NCBI GenBank assembly: GCA_907163375.1
Contig: CAJQUW010001073.1
Location: 16,385-80,384, forward strand
Reading direction: 5' to 3'
Origin: Prostheceraeus crozeri
Lineage: Eukaryota > Platyhelminthes > Polycladida > Euryleptidae
Length of the DNA stretch: 64,000 nt
The position numbers were made by a program, and so were the translations under genes. This document shows, in pieces, positions 53,475 through 64,000 of this stretch (positions within the stretch are counted from its first letter, which is position 1; every line of letters begins with the position of its first letter). Under the pieces are notes generated by a model, which was not told the origin of the DNA, did not search any database, and saw only the letters and a list, made by a program, of their open reading frames with translations.

Positions 53475-53830
53475 TCCGGCGATTTCTTCAGATTTAAGGA
53501 ATTCAGGTCATTGAGCACAAGTTTTCTCCGTAATGTTTGTCCTTCCGATCATTATTTAAGAAGATAACAGGCGCACGAAAATTGGTTCACCTGATGACTT
53601 CACCTCCCTCTTTTCAGCATTCCTCATTGAATGTAGCTTATACAGCGACATAGAGGACAGCGATGTGTGACCGAAATGATATGCCTATTACAACACGCAC
53701 GTTACTTCTGCTGTCCCACAGCCGGCTGACAGTTTATTGTTTGAGTGCGTGCCATTTCCAGTGGCATGCAATATACGACTCTTCCCTTCTAACAAGTTGT
53801 TTATTTCTGTGGATAAGACGACGAAGTACA
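53475..53830 (+). repeat. Dispersed repeat family D, copy 1
   Basis: It shares AATTCAGGTCATTGAGCACA, TTTTCTCCGTAATGT, CCTTCCGATCATTAT and AGGCGCACGAAAATTGGTTC with copies at 54340-54780 and 58560-58920. It continues with a weaker match around a GCCATTTCCAGT-like word. It is non-coding; class unknown. Confidence 0.7.
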
Positions 53831-54339
53831 TATATACATATTTTATACATTGTAATATAAAATGCTTCCATCAGATTGTGATGCTAAACACACAATATGA
53901 TGTAATGAATGTAAATTATGTAATGAATAATTTCAAATTTTCTTACTTGCCACCTTCCACGCAGAGATATTGACGTCTTGAGGACGTTATAGTCTTTTTC
54001 AACATCAGCATCGATTTATGCATGCATTTATTCCTGCAAAAATAAATTTTCATGTGTAATGAAACGTTGCAATATGTAGCATAATGATGGGGCAGACTTC
54101 AATGTGAAGCTCTGTTTGACTGTGCAGAATTCAAAACACTTACATACGTCCTCTTGTTTGTAGAATCACTGAGAATCACTATGTAGACAGTAAACAGGAT
54201 CTCTGCTTTGCCACACTGTTCTCATAGTCACTCGCTAGACTTTACAGATGCATACACCTTTTCCTATAGCATCAAACAAGAACACCATATTTGCATAAAA
54301 TTGATTCGTTGTATGAAATGAACCGTCTCATTCACAGAA

Positions 54340-54790
54340 TTAAATATTTTGTTTATCTGCTTCGGTTTGCCAGGAAGAATTCAAATCATTGCGCACAACT
54401 TTTCTCCATAATGTTGGCCCTTCCGATCATTATTAAGAAAAGAAGCAGGCGTACGAAAATTAGTTCACTTGATTAGTTCTCACTGTAGGCCCCTATAGTG
54501 CACACACTGAATCGAAGCCAGACATCGATGTGTGTTTTGGTGTGTGCGAAGTGATATCACAGCACGCACGCATCTCTCACTGGCTCTAGTGTCCTCTGCT
54601 GACAGCTTATTGCTTGCCATTTCCAATAGCAAGCGATACACGAATTATCCATTCGAGAAGGAGCAAGTTTTCTAATTCGGTGATGTAACATTTCGATATT
54701 AAGGTTACATACAATTCTTCCTTTCTAGGAAACCGAAGAGCGCGCAGATGAATCTAATTCTGTGGTCTCATTAGTAAAGAATATCGTCAA
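54340..54790 (+). repeat. Dispersed repeat family D, copy 2
   Basis: It holds the family core AATTCAAATCATTGCGCACA, CCTTCCGATCATTATTAAG and CGTACGAAAATTAGTTCAC. The second half includes TGCCATTTCCAATAG and TCTAATTCTGTGGTC, the latter shared with copy 3. It ends just before the Tc1-like element at 54801. Confidence 0.7.
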
Positions 54791-54949
54791 TATACATGTA
54801 CAGGGTGTAACAAAAGTTTCTCCTCATACATTTTCTCACCCTTTGAGTAACAAGGTAACCGCAGACAAGTACAATCAATAAGAAGTAACACCTGTATATT
54901 GATCATCAATACGACGAAAAATGATCACCATGTGCACAATAGTTTTATG

Positions 54950-55600
54950 TTTGCCTTCAATTTCCATGAACTGCAAAATACTCAAACGAAGAGTCACGCA
55001 AGCGCACAAGTTCGGTGTGTGATGAGCTCCCATTTCTGTCTGACGCGCAGAAACTGCTGCTCGACGTTCTTGGGGTGAAGTTTTGTTGGTGCTTCATTGT
55101 TAATTGAGTCTTGTAGCATGGACCAAATATGATCATTTGAGTTCAAGTCCGGTAGTTGCGTGCACCATCGATCCAGACATTCACTCCATCCTCATCAATC
55201 TGGCTGTGGTTTTCCTCACCTTTCATCAGCACAGGGAAATTTGAACACGGAAAAACTCGTCTATCATTAATGATGGCATTATGGAGGAGGCAAATTATTG
55301 ATCCGATGATGTTGTCTGATCGGAAGATTTCATTATTAGGTAGCCTACGCATCTCAGATTTCTAATTATCTAAGATCTCTCAGATCTTAGAGATCTTAAG
55401 ATTTTCTAATCTAAGATTTCATTATTACCGCATCTACAGATCCCACCGAAAACCCTGTTTTCATTGGTAACTTTAGCCATAATCTCAGGCATGATTGCCG
55501 CTCGAGTTTTTGTTTGGATTCTCCAATACTGTATGTTCACCGTCTGCTGAAGGTCTTTCCGACTTTCATTCATGGACTGAGGATGTACTATCACAGTAAT
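54950..55600 (-). pseudogene. Tc1-like transposase remnant
   Basis: The minus strand encodes QLPDLNSNDHIWSMLQDSIN, the Tc1 signature (SPDLNPIEHLW) near the catalytic C-terminal end, preceded by EDGVNVWIDGAR-like sequence. There are frameshifts: the DLNSNDHIW stretch and the upstream EDGVNVW stretch are in different frames. There are no complete N-terminal helix-turn-helix domains. It is dead. Confidence 0.7.
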
Positions 55601-55830
55601 TTGGCCCCCAACAGTGACATCTGAGTAGGCCTACCACTCAGCGATTATCAATCACCTGAGCTGAACTGCTTTGAACATTATTGCTGAGAGAAGGGCATAA
55701 TCGCTGTTTATTCGGTTTTCGTGGAGTGCGGGAGCGTTACCGTGGGAAGGACGTTATTAAAATGTCTTTTGTTAGCGTAGAAAAGAAAATGCCAGCGATT
55801 GACAACAAAGGTCTGTCGCAGTGCATTGAA

Positions 55831-56038
55831 TATCTGAAGAGAATGACAACTATTAAGTCAATACAAGACACCAACACCCTTGATTCCCCGAACGCACTCG
55901 CCCGACCTAGGAATCGAACCGAAGTTCGCTGTGGAGACGAGCTCGCACCTTCTTCACTCACCAGGCCACGCTGACGGTTCAAAAGGAATGCGAGTGAAGG
56001 CAGAAGAAATCTCCAAGTCATATCGACAGCTATTGTCC
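55831..56038 (-). mobile_element. tRNA-derived SINE, left copy
   Basis: It is the reverse complement of the copy at 56204-56415, about 95 per cent or better by eye. It contains the complement of a polymerase III B box, GGTTCGATTCC. It is inverted relative to the right copy and so would fold back on it. Confidence 0.75.
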
Positions 56039-56203
56039 TCATCATTTTTGGTGTCTTGTATTGACTTAATAGTTGTCATTCTCTTCAGATATAAAATGCA
56101 CTGCGACAGACCTTTGTTGTCAATCTACTGTGTGACGTAGTCGAATGACATGCTGATATGCTGTGTCGCTGCAACATGAATGCTGGCAGCATTCTGTCAA
56201 CAT

Positions 56204-56415
56204 AGGACAATAGCTGTCGATATGACTTGGAGATTTCTTCTGCCTTCACTCGCATTCCTTTTGAACCGTCAGCGTGGCCTGGTGAGTGAAGAAGGTGCGA
56301 GCTCGTCTCCACAGCGAACTTCGGTTCGATTCCTAGGTCGGGCGAGTGCGGTCGGGGAATCAAGGGTGTTGGTGTCTTGTATTGACTTAATAGTTGTCAT
56401 TCTCTTCAGATATAA
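56204..56415 (+). mobile_element. tRNA-derived SINE, right copy
   Basis: A-box-like TGGCCTGGTGA (56275-56285) and B box GGTTCGATTCC (56323-56333) lie 37 bp apart, the arrangement of a polymerase III internal promoter. The 3' tail GTATTGACTTAATAGTTGTC also occurs alone at about 56053-56090. The tRNA part lacks proper paired arms for a working tRNA. Confidence 0.75.
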
Positions 56416-56815
56416 AATGCCAGTGACTGTAACAAAATGGGGAGAAGCTTGCGTTACAAACAAAACGGGAAGCATACATGAAACTTGCGTCCTAGTAGAA
56501 TAATGGCTGAAATGGTGCGTTCCTGAGCTCAGTCCCACTTAACACAAACCTAAAATAGAATCCGAAAAGAGAGTGAACACTGTTTTTTTGGAATGTGCGT
56601 ATCACAAGCTCATTTTGTTGTTGCAAATATCAGTCGATCACTTTGTCCTAAGGTCATCAAACAGAGATTTATTCCGATCAGCCTCAGACTGTGCATGCTG
56701 GTGGCGGATATGACGTGAGAAACACCCAGCTGGTAACTACTTCTACAACACATAATTTAGGTAAATAGCTTGATCCATTCCCTACTTGAGTGGGAGGAAC
56801 TTTTGTTACACCCTG

Positions 56816-58555
56816 TAGTTAAGCAAAACTTTTGTTAAACACTTGACTTTCATGAAATGTCTTTATACGCATGCACTGTCGCTCCAATTTTTTACCTTAT
56901 GGGTTTCACACTTAGTTTCTGAATTGGCCAAACTTCAACAGATGTCACACGTCTTGACAAATTCGGAATTTCATCCTGCGCCAAAATGCTGAAAAGTAAT
57001 TTAAAAATTGAAAATGTTTTGTGCAATTTGACTTCTTCTTGTTAGATTTTATGAGCTGATATAGAATGGTAAATGGAACAATACCCATTGCAAATAGAAA
57101 TATTACCTGCCATTGTAGAAAATTGTGACTCCTCTTTTTACGCTACTTCTTGCTGATAGAACAATTATTGTACGTCCGGAAAGAGAGCGAGCATACTGCA
57201 ATTGAAAATTGACAAAACGGTTGTCACATCGACTTTATGCGTATGTTGATATGAAATCATAGTTGTTGAAATGGTGTGATAAAATAAGATTAGTAAAAGT
57301 GGTCTGTGTCAATTGAAGTAAATTGAAAATTTTTGACTTCACTGCAGTCAAACCTGCACAAACAGGCCTTGCGGCTATAGCCGTGTCCGTTCTTGCCCGC
57401 GGGTTCGAGTGGGTGCGGTTGCGGTCTACAGCACGGAAGGGTGCGGTTACAGTTTCTATCATTGCAGGTCAATACGGGTGGGCAAAAGATTTATTAAAAT
57501 TATTCCTCATACATGTACACTAAAATCCTCTTTCGGCCGCCAAAATTACACACCTTACATCGGCTTCCTGTCTACATATGTATCACTCGATTTTTCTGTT
57601 CTTTGACTGTTCAGAATATAAAAAGAATACATTCTTGAATTCTGATGAGTTGAATCTATGATAAGATACATTTTTGATACAAAAGAATTCAATTTCCTTG
57701 ATATTTTTTTGATTTCCCTGATAATTTTTGATACAAAAGAATTCCTCGCTCTAATAAGTCTCCATCCAGCGCCATTTGTCGGCATGCCAAATCTTGTGAT
57801 AGCTTTTCAGGACGTACTTTTTCTTCTTATTTTTCTGTTTTATGTGCTCCTCCGTCCCCTTTTCTTCTCCCCATTTTAGAATCTCTGCATATATCTCGCT
57901 ACCGTCCTGACCTATGTATCCACAAAGACTTAAAACATATCCTACGTTTACGTTGGCTTTAGCTTTTTTCTTTTGTCATGCCTTCGTTGCCTTCTATTGT
58001 CTTCGGTAAATTTATTGTGTTTGTAAATGCACTATTGAGATATCTCTGAAGTTTGTCCGAGTGCCATGTCTGCAGTCTATGCCAGTCATAGAAATAGATT
58101 GTTTATCTGAAGTTAACTAGAATGGAAATTGACTCAAGGTCGCGGCACATTCGGGGGAACTAAGTTGGGGCATGAAGAACCAATGAAAAGCTTTGATTTA
58201 CGCATGTGACCGATTCTAACCCAATGATTCAGTCGTTGACAAGTGTTTCTAAGAGAAAATGTGTGCGATTCTTGTGCCACTATTGTGTATTGCATGAGGC
58301 TTTACTTCCATTCTAGAGGTTTCATTGTTATCAATTTCTATGATGCCAGTCTAATGAGCTGTATTGAACTTGTCTGTACATTTTGTGTCACAACCACAGA
58401 ATTAGATTGTTTAATCGTATCACTTTGCTAGAAGTGCAAACTGGTTCGAACAAATGGCACATGCAGGAACTTAATAAGTGGGCAAAAAGAAATTTTTAAC
58501 ACCTTGCAGAGATAGGAAAAATAGTCATCCGTCGGTTGCGGATTGCTCTGAATTC
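56816..58555. other. Non-coding spacer
   Basis: No gene is recognised. A GC-richer patch at about 57340-57450 includes CGGGTTCGAGTGGGTGCGG. A TTTTTGATACAAAAGAATTC direct repeat occurs at about 57671 and 57727. Confidence 0.4.
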
Positions 58556-58559
58556 CTTC

Positions 58560-58920
58560 AAAATGCTCCGATCGCCATGATTCCTTCAGATTTGAAGAAT
58601 TCAGATCATTGCGCAAAAGTTTTCTCGATAATGTCAGGTCATCCGATCATTTCAAAAAAAGTTAGCAGGCGCACGAAAAAACGTTCACAAACTTCTCTGT
58701 AGAACTTGTCATGGAATGTGTCTCTTTGCTGTGTGATCCGGTTGATAACAGTCACTGAAACTTTGCACAATTTGGCGTATCTAATGTTGAACTGGCTGCT
58801 CATTGTTCGATTGCTATGGTATTATGTCAGCAGATTGTGCCATTTCATTTACGTTACATGTTCCAATCGTTCCCTTCTAGTCAAACAGAAGAAGAGACGA
58901 CCTGTCTAATTCTGTGGTCA
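58560..58920 (+). repeat. Dispersed repeat family D, copy 3
   Basis: It holds AATTCAGATCATTGCGCAAA, TCATCCGATCATTTC and AGGCGCACGAAAAAACGTTC, then a second half ending TCTAATTCTGTGGTC as in copy 2. Confidence 0.7.
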
Positions 58921-58929
58921 CAACGGTCG

Positions 58930-59740
58930 TACTTCTCCTGAAGAGAGGCCGCGAAATAGCTATCGAAATGTTAAAATTAACGTTGTTTTCTCTTCAAACT
59001 ATGATTGGACACAAATCTTGTTTTACAGTACAAAAGAATTCACTGAAACAGGATTTGAGACCATCATCTAACGAACAACACGTCAAAATACATTGAATCT
59101 CAAAAATTCTTCAAAATTTATTCAAACACTATTCAAACATTAGGAACATGTACACAAGAAAATTCCTACTATTGTAGGCCTTCTATGTGGTTCAGTAACA
59201 CATATGCTATAAAAACTTCAAAGGTAAAGAATTATTTCATACAGATTGTTTCATAAAAAATGGATCACCCTTAAACATCGCCTTAACTTCAACTTTGTCT
59301 AACTCCGCCAAACTTGAACGAATTTCTCTGAAATTTGGAAGATATCTCAGTTGTGCTTACTAATATCATTGTTGGAAATTTCAAGCATGAATATTGAGTT
59401 GTTTTCCTGTTATAGATAAAAAAAGTAGTAGATAATTTGATCTTCATTTAGCAATGTTACACAAAATCATACCACACTCTTATAAAATTACATTTGTTTC
59501 CTTTGTTATGTAATATGTTGTTCTACAAACCAAAAGCTATCAAGCAAAACAAAATAAAGAAAATCGGTCAATCAGAGCCAGCATAGCACCATTATTCATC
59601 AACAATAATGTAACTGCTACATGAGATTAACTGGACTTCATGTTCCATAGCTTCCTGACTTCGTTGCGGTGGTGTTGGCAGCACTCCTGATTGCTTTCAG
59701 CTAGAAATCTATCTCTTACCGGTTGAAAACAATACAAAGC
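58930..59740. other. Non-coding spacer
   Basis: AT-rich DNA without recognised genes. The last part may belong to the Tc1-like element that follows, but no terminal repeat was found. Confidence 0.4.
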
Positions 59741-59744
59741 ACAA

Positions 59745-60470
59745 ATGAACAATAACGAGATCGCATTCACAAAAGGCAAAGTGTCAGCCTTGCTAGAACT
59801 AGGGTTTTCTTTGCGAGCTACAAGCAAGCGACTAAATGTCTCTTACACAAATGTGCATCGATGGCATAATGATGATTTTCGACTCTGTCGTAAAGAGGGC
59901 TCTGTCCGTCCACGCAAAACATCCAAACGCAGAGACCGCCTAATTTTGAGATTTGTTAAAGTTGATCCAAGTCTCTCGTTAACTGAGATGGCTGCACTAG
60001 ACTCGTCTATTTCTAAGTCCACTATTCGTAGAAGACTTATTGAGTCGAATTTCAAGAGCTGTAAGAGGCCCTCTCAGATCGAATTATCAGATTAGCATAC
60101 AAAAAGACTTCTCAGATGGGCAATGAGTCATTGTCACTGGCGAAATCAATGGGATCGGGTTGTCTGGTCTGATGAGGCATCAGTCCGTCTGAAGGATAGT
60201 GATGGTCGATTGAGATTATGGATTAAATCTGATCAGGAAATTCCGAGACATTTACATCGTCCCCGGGTACAAGGTGGTGCGACTCTACTGATTTAGGCTG
60301 GCATTTGGACCAATGGCCGCTCTGAACTTCACATACAGCAAGGAACCATGAATTCTGAACGTTATGTGAATGTTTTACGAATGAACATTGGCCAGATGAC
60401 AGATCAACTTGGTGATCCATCGAATTGGTTATTTATGGATGATAATGCAACATCAAGCTTAAGAAAAAAT
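59745..60470 (+). pseudogene. Tc1-like transposase, N-terminal and core part
   Basis: The open frame to 60095 encodes a Tc1-type helix-turn-helix (ALLELGFSLRATSKRLNVS), a linker, and a second one (ALDSSISKSTIRRRLIES). After a stop codon the same strand continues with WDRVVWSDEASVRLKDSDGR, the first catalytic Asp block, and another in-frame stop lies further on in GGATLLI*AGIW. It ends near LFMDDNATSS, where the second catalytic Asp is expected. The C-terminal Glu region is missing, so it is truncated as well as broken. The next DNA is unrelated. Confidence 0.8.
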
Positions 60471-60606
60471 ATATAAGGGGACACCTTCGTGTCATCCGTT
60501 TACAAGTGAAGTCTTCTATTCGTGAGTCAAGCACTTCAACTCTCCATTTGCCGGGATTATATATATATGTATTGACGCACAATTGCATGCATGTACATGT
60601 ACATCA

Positions 60607-61145
60607 TTAACTTGCGCGCACACGCTGGCCAAACAGAGCCGAGGGACACAAACATGTTGAGTTCGGGGTAAGTCCAAGCAGGGAAAGGTCAAAAAAGAAA
60701 GTTTGCAAAAGACACACTGTCTGTACTCGGCCTCTTTGAAATCGTTCGGTAGGAGGATGGAGTGGAACCAGTGCAAGAGGGATGGCACTGCCTCGATATG
60801 AACTGCGGAGACAGGGATCCAGAAGTCCTTGACGTCGGCGACGTAGGGTGTCACTAAGCGCCGGCACTCCAGTGCGCGACATGAGGTCCCGGGAAGTTAT
60901 TTTTATCGGGAAGTGAATTCCTAGCGCGTTTCTTAGAAGAGCGCGGTAATGGGTGTCGATGGTCTGCTCCCTTGTAGCCGTCATGGGGACCGCCTCGAGT
61001 CCGTAGAGGAGGATGGGTTCCACTACAGCACGGAAAAGTCGCACCTTCGAGTCGTTCGTCGCCGAGGAGTTGAGGAACTTCCTCAGAAGATGCGAAGCTC
61101 CACATGCTTGGGCTCTTCGCTCCGAGATGATGGCCGTAGGTGAGA
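60607..61145 (-). pseudogene. LINE (non-LTR retrotransposon) reverse-transcriptase C-terminal fragment
   Basis: The minus strand encodes VRLFRAVVEPILLYGLEAVP, then RALLRNALGIHFPIKITSRD and SDTLRRRRQGLLDPCLRSS. This is the thumb region following the reverse transcriptase palm in several LINE clades. The catalytic FADD-type box is not in the fragment. It is GC-rich compared with its surroundings and 5'-truncated, as is usual for LINE copies. The clade cannot be told. Confidence 0.75.
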
Positions 61146-61396
61146 AGATGAGGCTGCAGAGGTACTTTGATTATAATCATGATCACTTTTGGTTTCTTGT
61201 GTTCACGATTAGTATTTATCCCAGGACAAGGATGCATAGACGAATTAATAATTCTTATTTCTTTTTGGAAGGTAAGAGAGCATTATACTGCTTTCTGATT
61301 CTCACAATTCATTTGCAGAGTAGAGTTCTCTTCGTCTGAAAAGTAACAATCAAGAAAGATATTCCGACCACTGTTTGTGTAAAGCTCAGATATCTA

Positions 61397-62119
61397 GTCC
61401 GGCAACCAGAACGAGTTTCTGCAGGGAACAAGGCTGAAAGTGAGACTTTCACAGAATGATGTACACCCTATGCCTACTACGAATCGGCACGTCTGCCGAA
61501 TTCTAGTGAGTTCCTCTTCTTGTCAGACAAGATCAAAGAAGAACACATGCAAATCCAATGGGATGTAGATGGTAGTATTTGACTAAAATGAAATTTTGTA
61601 GGTTTTATCTAATTAAACAAAAACTACTAAGCCCAGAGTCACAATTTTTGGCATGGAATGTCTTCGGGTCATTTCCTATGAAGTGCATGTGCTATTATCA
61701 TGCTTCTGATCGGCAATGTATGTGAGAATGTGGTTGAATGTGGATAAAGTTGCTCAAAATGTTTGTGTTTGCCGTCATTAAGAAGCTCGCCAAATATAAA
61801 TGTGTTTGGCTTTATAGACAGGGGTACATGAACATAATTGGAAATGACCTGAAGATATTCCATGCCAAAAATTATGACTCTGGGCTTAGTACTTTTCGTT
61901 TAATCAGAGAAAACATATAAAATTTTATTTTAGCCAAAAGCTGCAATCTGTGTCCCATTGCATTTACATGTGTTTTTCTTTGATTCTGTCTGACAAGAAG
62001 AGGAACTCACTAGAACTCGGCAGACGTGCCGATTCGTAGTAGGCATATGGTGTGCATCATTCAGTGAAAAACTCACTTTCGGCCTTGTTCCCTGCAGAAA
62101 CTCGTTCTGGCTGGCGGAC
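61397..62119. mobile_element. Fold-back MITE, 723 bp, TA-flanked
   Basis: Tips GTCCGGCAACCAGAACGAG and, inverted, GTCCGCCAGCCAGAACGAG are each flanked by TA (61395-61396, 62120-62121). Arms of about 280 bp (61397-61680, 61838-62119) include TGCCGATTCGTAGTAGGCAT and CCAAAAATTATGACTCTGGG or complements. No transposase is present. TA duplications suggest Tc1/mariner mobilisation. Confidence 0.85.
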
Positions 62120-62637
62120 TAATTAGACATCAAATGGATAAACCATGGATAGAATATGATACTCTTTCACCAATGTAAATTTGCCTCTATTCTAGTTCTT
62201 CGCCCAACATTTTCGAGACGCCGTAAGACACGTTTATACTTTGAAAATATTGTTCATGTTGATACTCAGAGTCTATGATTGAATGAAGGATTCAGGCAAG
62301 ACACGAAGTCGCCGTTCAAATTTACAATCATAGATATCTAATTGTTTCTGGAGCTTGCTGAGTGCCTCTTGTCCCTACCGCGCATGGAGGTCGATGTGTT
62401 TAAGTTTTTTGCTTCAAACGTTGCATGCGATAGTGTTCGAAAATGTGGAGGGAGGAAGCTAAAAAAGAGCCGTAAATTTATAGTGATAATTCCTCTACAT
62501 GTAGATATGTAAACAGGTGGCCGAGGTAAGATAATTTTAAGGATTCATATTCTTCTGAAACGAGTTATTTCTAGACATTTTTCTAGAAGACATTTATCAT
62601 GCTCAAAGGCACTGAGCTGGAAGGGTATTCATTAAAA

Positions 62638-63005
62638 ACATCGTAACATGAAAATTATCGTAAATGAAAACATCGTATATGAAAACATCGTAAATGAAAA
62701 ACATCGAAGATGAAAAATATCGTAAATGTACTTGAAAAACATCGTATTGGTCTTACAAAGGCATAGTCTCCTTCATGGCTCATGGCTCCTAGTAATCTGA
62801 AGCCTAGCGTCACTTCCAGCGGATATCTAATTAGGATTCTATGGATGGACATAAATTAGATATCTTTTCCATTTGATACCATTATCATACTCTATTTTCT
62901 ATATTTTTCATTTACGATGTTTTTAAATTACGATATTATTATTACGATGTTTTTAATGTTACGATGTTTTCATATACGATATTATCTGTTTACGATGTTT
63001 TCATA
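62638..63005. repeat. ACATCGTAAATGAAA repeats in inverted clusters
   Basis: Five or six ACATCGTAAATGAAA-like units at 62638-62745 are mirrored by TTTCATTTACGATGT-like units at 62905-63005. The 160-bp centre is not repetitive. The whole would fold into a long hairpin. It may be a transposon with repetitive tips; no target duplication is seen. Confidence 0.7.
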
Positions 63006-64000
63006 TAGAACCAGCTGGAAGATGTAGAATATCATTCCCTTTCATGAAAAGTTACAGTGTAGACCAGTCGGGTTGTCTACATCTGTAGACAGGAAGCCAA
63101 ATGAAGGTTGAGAATGTAACTCATGCTCTCATATTTCATGTTCAGTCAAATAGCAATTAACACTTGATATTTTAAGCAATGGGCTATTGGGTATTTCATT
63201 TCGCTTCTCAATGCACAGGTAAGAGTTGCTTAGCCAGAAAGATGACATCTTCAGACAATTGCTCTCTTCAAATTTATGATTCACTCGTTTGTATGTGAAA
63301 AGGATTAGAGACTGTTGGTCATAATATACAAGTACGTGATAGACCAACAGATTCTGATGTTTGTCAAATAATTGTGCAACTAGCGGAAGCCCCAATCTTG
63401 ACCCTGCTCAGGGCAATGAACCTTTGGCAACTTGAATGCTTTTACAAGGTTCACAACTTTTCAGAATAAAGGTTCATTCACACCGGACGCGGTGCAGCGC
63501 GTCTTTACGCGTCCAGAATTTTTGTTCAGAACCTTAACAAGTAACGCGCGTCCAAGTAATTTCAGAAAAAAAGATCTGAAACAGCACGCGGCTTGCTTTC
63601 GGTAAGCAGAAAAATCAAACCCGCGCCCTAGGTTCCTCGCGCGGACTGAAGTTTTAATTCAATTGAATAAAATGGGAAGTTAAAATGAGTTCACCATGAT
63701 GCTGTTACTAACAACAAAATTTAGTTAGATGATTGCTACCCATCATATATAACATTATACATGGCAAATGATACTTTCTGCATTTGAATCGACTTCATTT
63801 GTTCTGATAGGTTTCATAGTTCTACATTTATTCTTCATTTTGATTTAGGTTGTTTCTGGTCTTATTGTTTTATGACAAAAAGCGCATTTTCGCATGAGCA
63901 AGAAGTATAAGCAAGTGACAAACACTCAGAACCGGCGCGCCCTCCCCCCCCTCTGGAACGGTAGAAGTGTCGTGGTCGGCCGCCAAGGTGCTTCGGGTCT
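63006..64000. other. Flank with a GC-rich patch
   Basis: No gene is recognised. The patch at 63475-63650 begins TTCACACCGGACGCGGTGC and contains several ACGCGTC/GACGCG and CGCGCG words. It may be a terminal part of a DNA transposon, but its other end is not identified. The window ends in GC-rich sequence without a clear frame. Confidence 0.35.

Larger units (their letters stand above)
54801..56815 (-). mobile_element. Degraded Tc1/mariner-like element with nested SINEs
   Basis: The tips CAGGGTGTAACAAAAGTT(T/C)CTCC are inverted at the ends and flanked by TA on both sides. The length is 2,015 bp, enlarged by an inverted SINE pair at 55831-56415. Transposase remnants are on the minus strand in the left half. 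Confidence 0.85.

Noticed and set aside
56272-56344. A functional tRNA gene
   Set aside because: A and B boxes are present, but the acceptor and anticodon arms do not pair, and the sequence continues into a SINE body found again in inverted copy.
57340-57450. tRNA-like or SINE-like GC-rich patch with GGGTTCGAGT
   Set aside because: No convincing A box, no second copy in the window and no tRNA fold.
63475-63650. CpG island or promoter of a host gene
   Set aside because: The GC-rich patch is built of ACGCGTC-type inverted words more like a transposon end, and no gene follows in the window.

Overview
The window looks like repeat-rich, AT-rich chromosomal DNA of an animal, probably a marine invertebrate. 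Short TAGGCCTAC-type motifs and the mix of Tc1, hAT, SINE, LINE and Polinton copies would suit an echinoderm, but no host gene or rRNA fixes the taxon. I recognise no convincing host protein-coding exon.

About 36 kb is a Russian doll of virus-like DNA. An older Polinton/Maverick (adintovirus-like) element, here P2, runs 7548-43555. A second, younger Polinton, P1 (11577-29316, 17.74 kb), sits inside the DNA polymerase gene of P2. P1 has 539-bp terminal inverted repeats that look identical by eye and a perfect 6-bp target duplication (CATAGT, 11571-11576 and 29317-29322). P2 has diverged terminal repeats and a 6-bp duplication with one mismatch (CATGAA/CATGAT). P1 looks whole, with no break visible in its core genes. 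P2 is broken, with roughly a dozen or more breaks besides the P1 insertion.

Both elements carry one virion module: adenain-like protease, integrase fused to a phospholipase A2-like domain, two small Gly/Ala-rich hydrophobic virion proteins, major capsid protein, coiled-coil fibre, packaging ATPase and penton-like protein. They also share two unknown proteins next to the penton gene and a small protein next to the ATPase. They differ in the replication block. P1 has a 1188-residue family B polymerase and a divergent 444-residue protein. P2 has a different family B polymerase, a second ATPase, a membrane protein and a zinc-finger protein. P1 is also peppered with short GC-rich hairpin insertions, many in frame inside genes and several absent from the matching place in P2. 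This is the most unusual signal in the window.

P2 itself landed in a dimeric MITE (7152-47401, 8-bp duplication ATTGATAC). The same MITE was separately hit by an apparently intact hAT transposon (44051-46770, 582-residue transposase). The flanks hold further repeats: a 165-bp tandem array, a hAT-like inverted-repeat element (4342-6272), fold-back elements near 5.3, 51.5, 61.8 and 62.8 kb, and another MITE copy (50100-50945). They also hold a degraded Tc1-like element with an inverted SINE pair (54801-56815), a second Tc1-like transposase piece (59745-60470) and a LINE reverse-transcriptase fragment (60607-61145). All calls were made by reading; no search or alignment was run.
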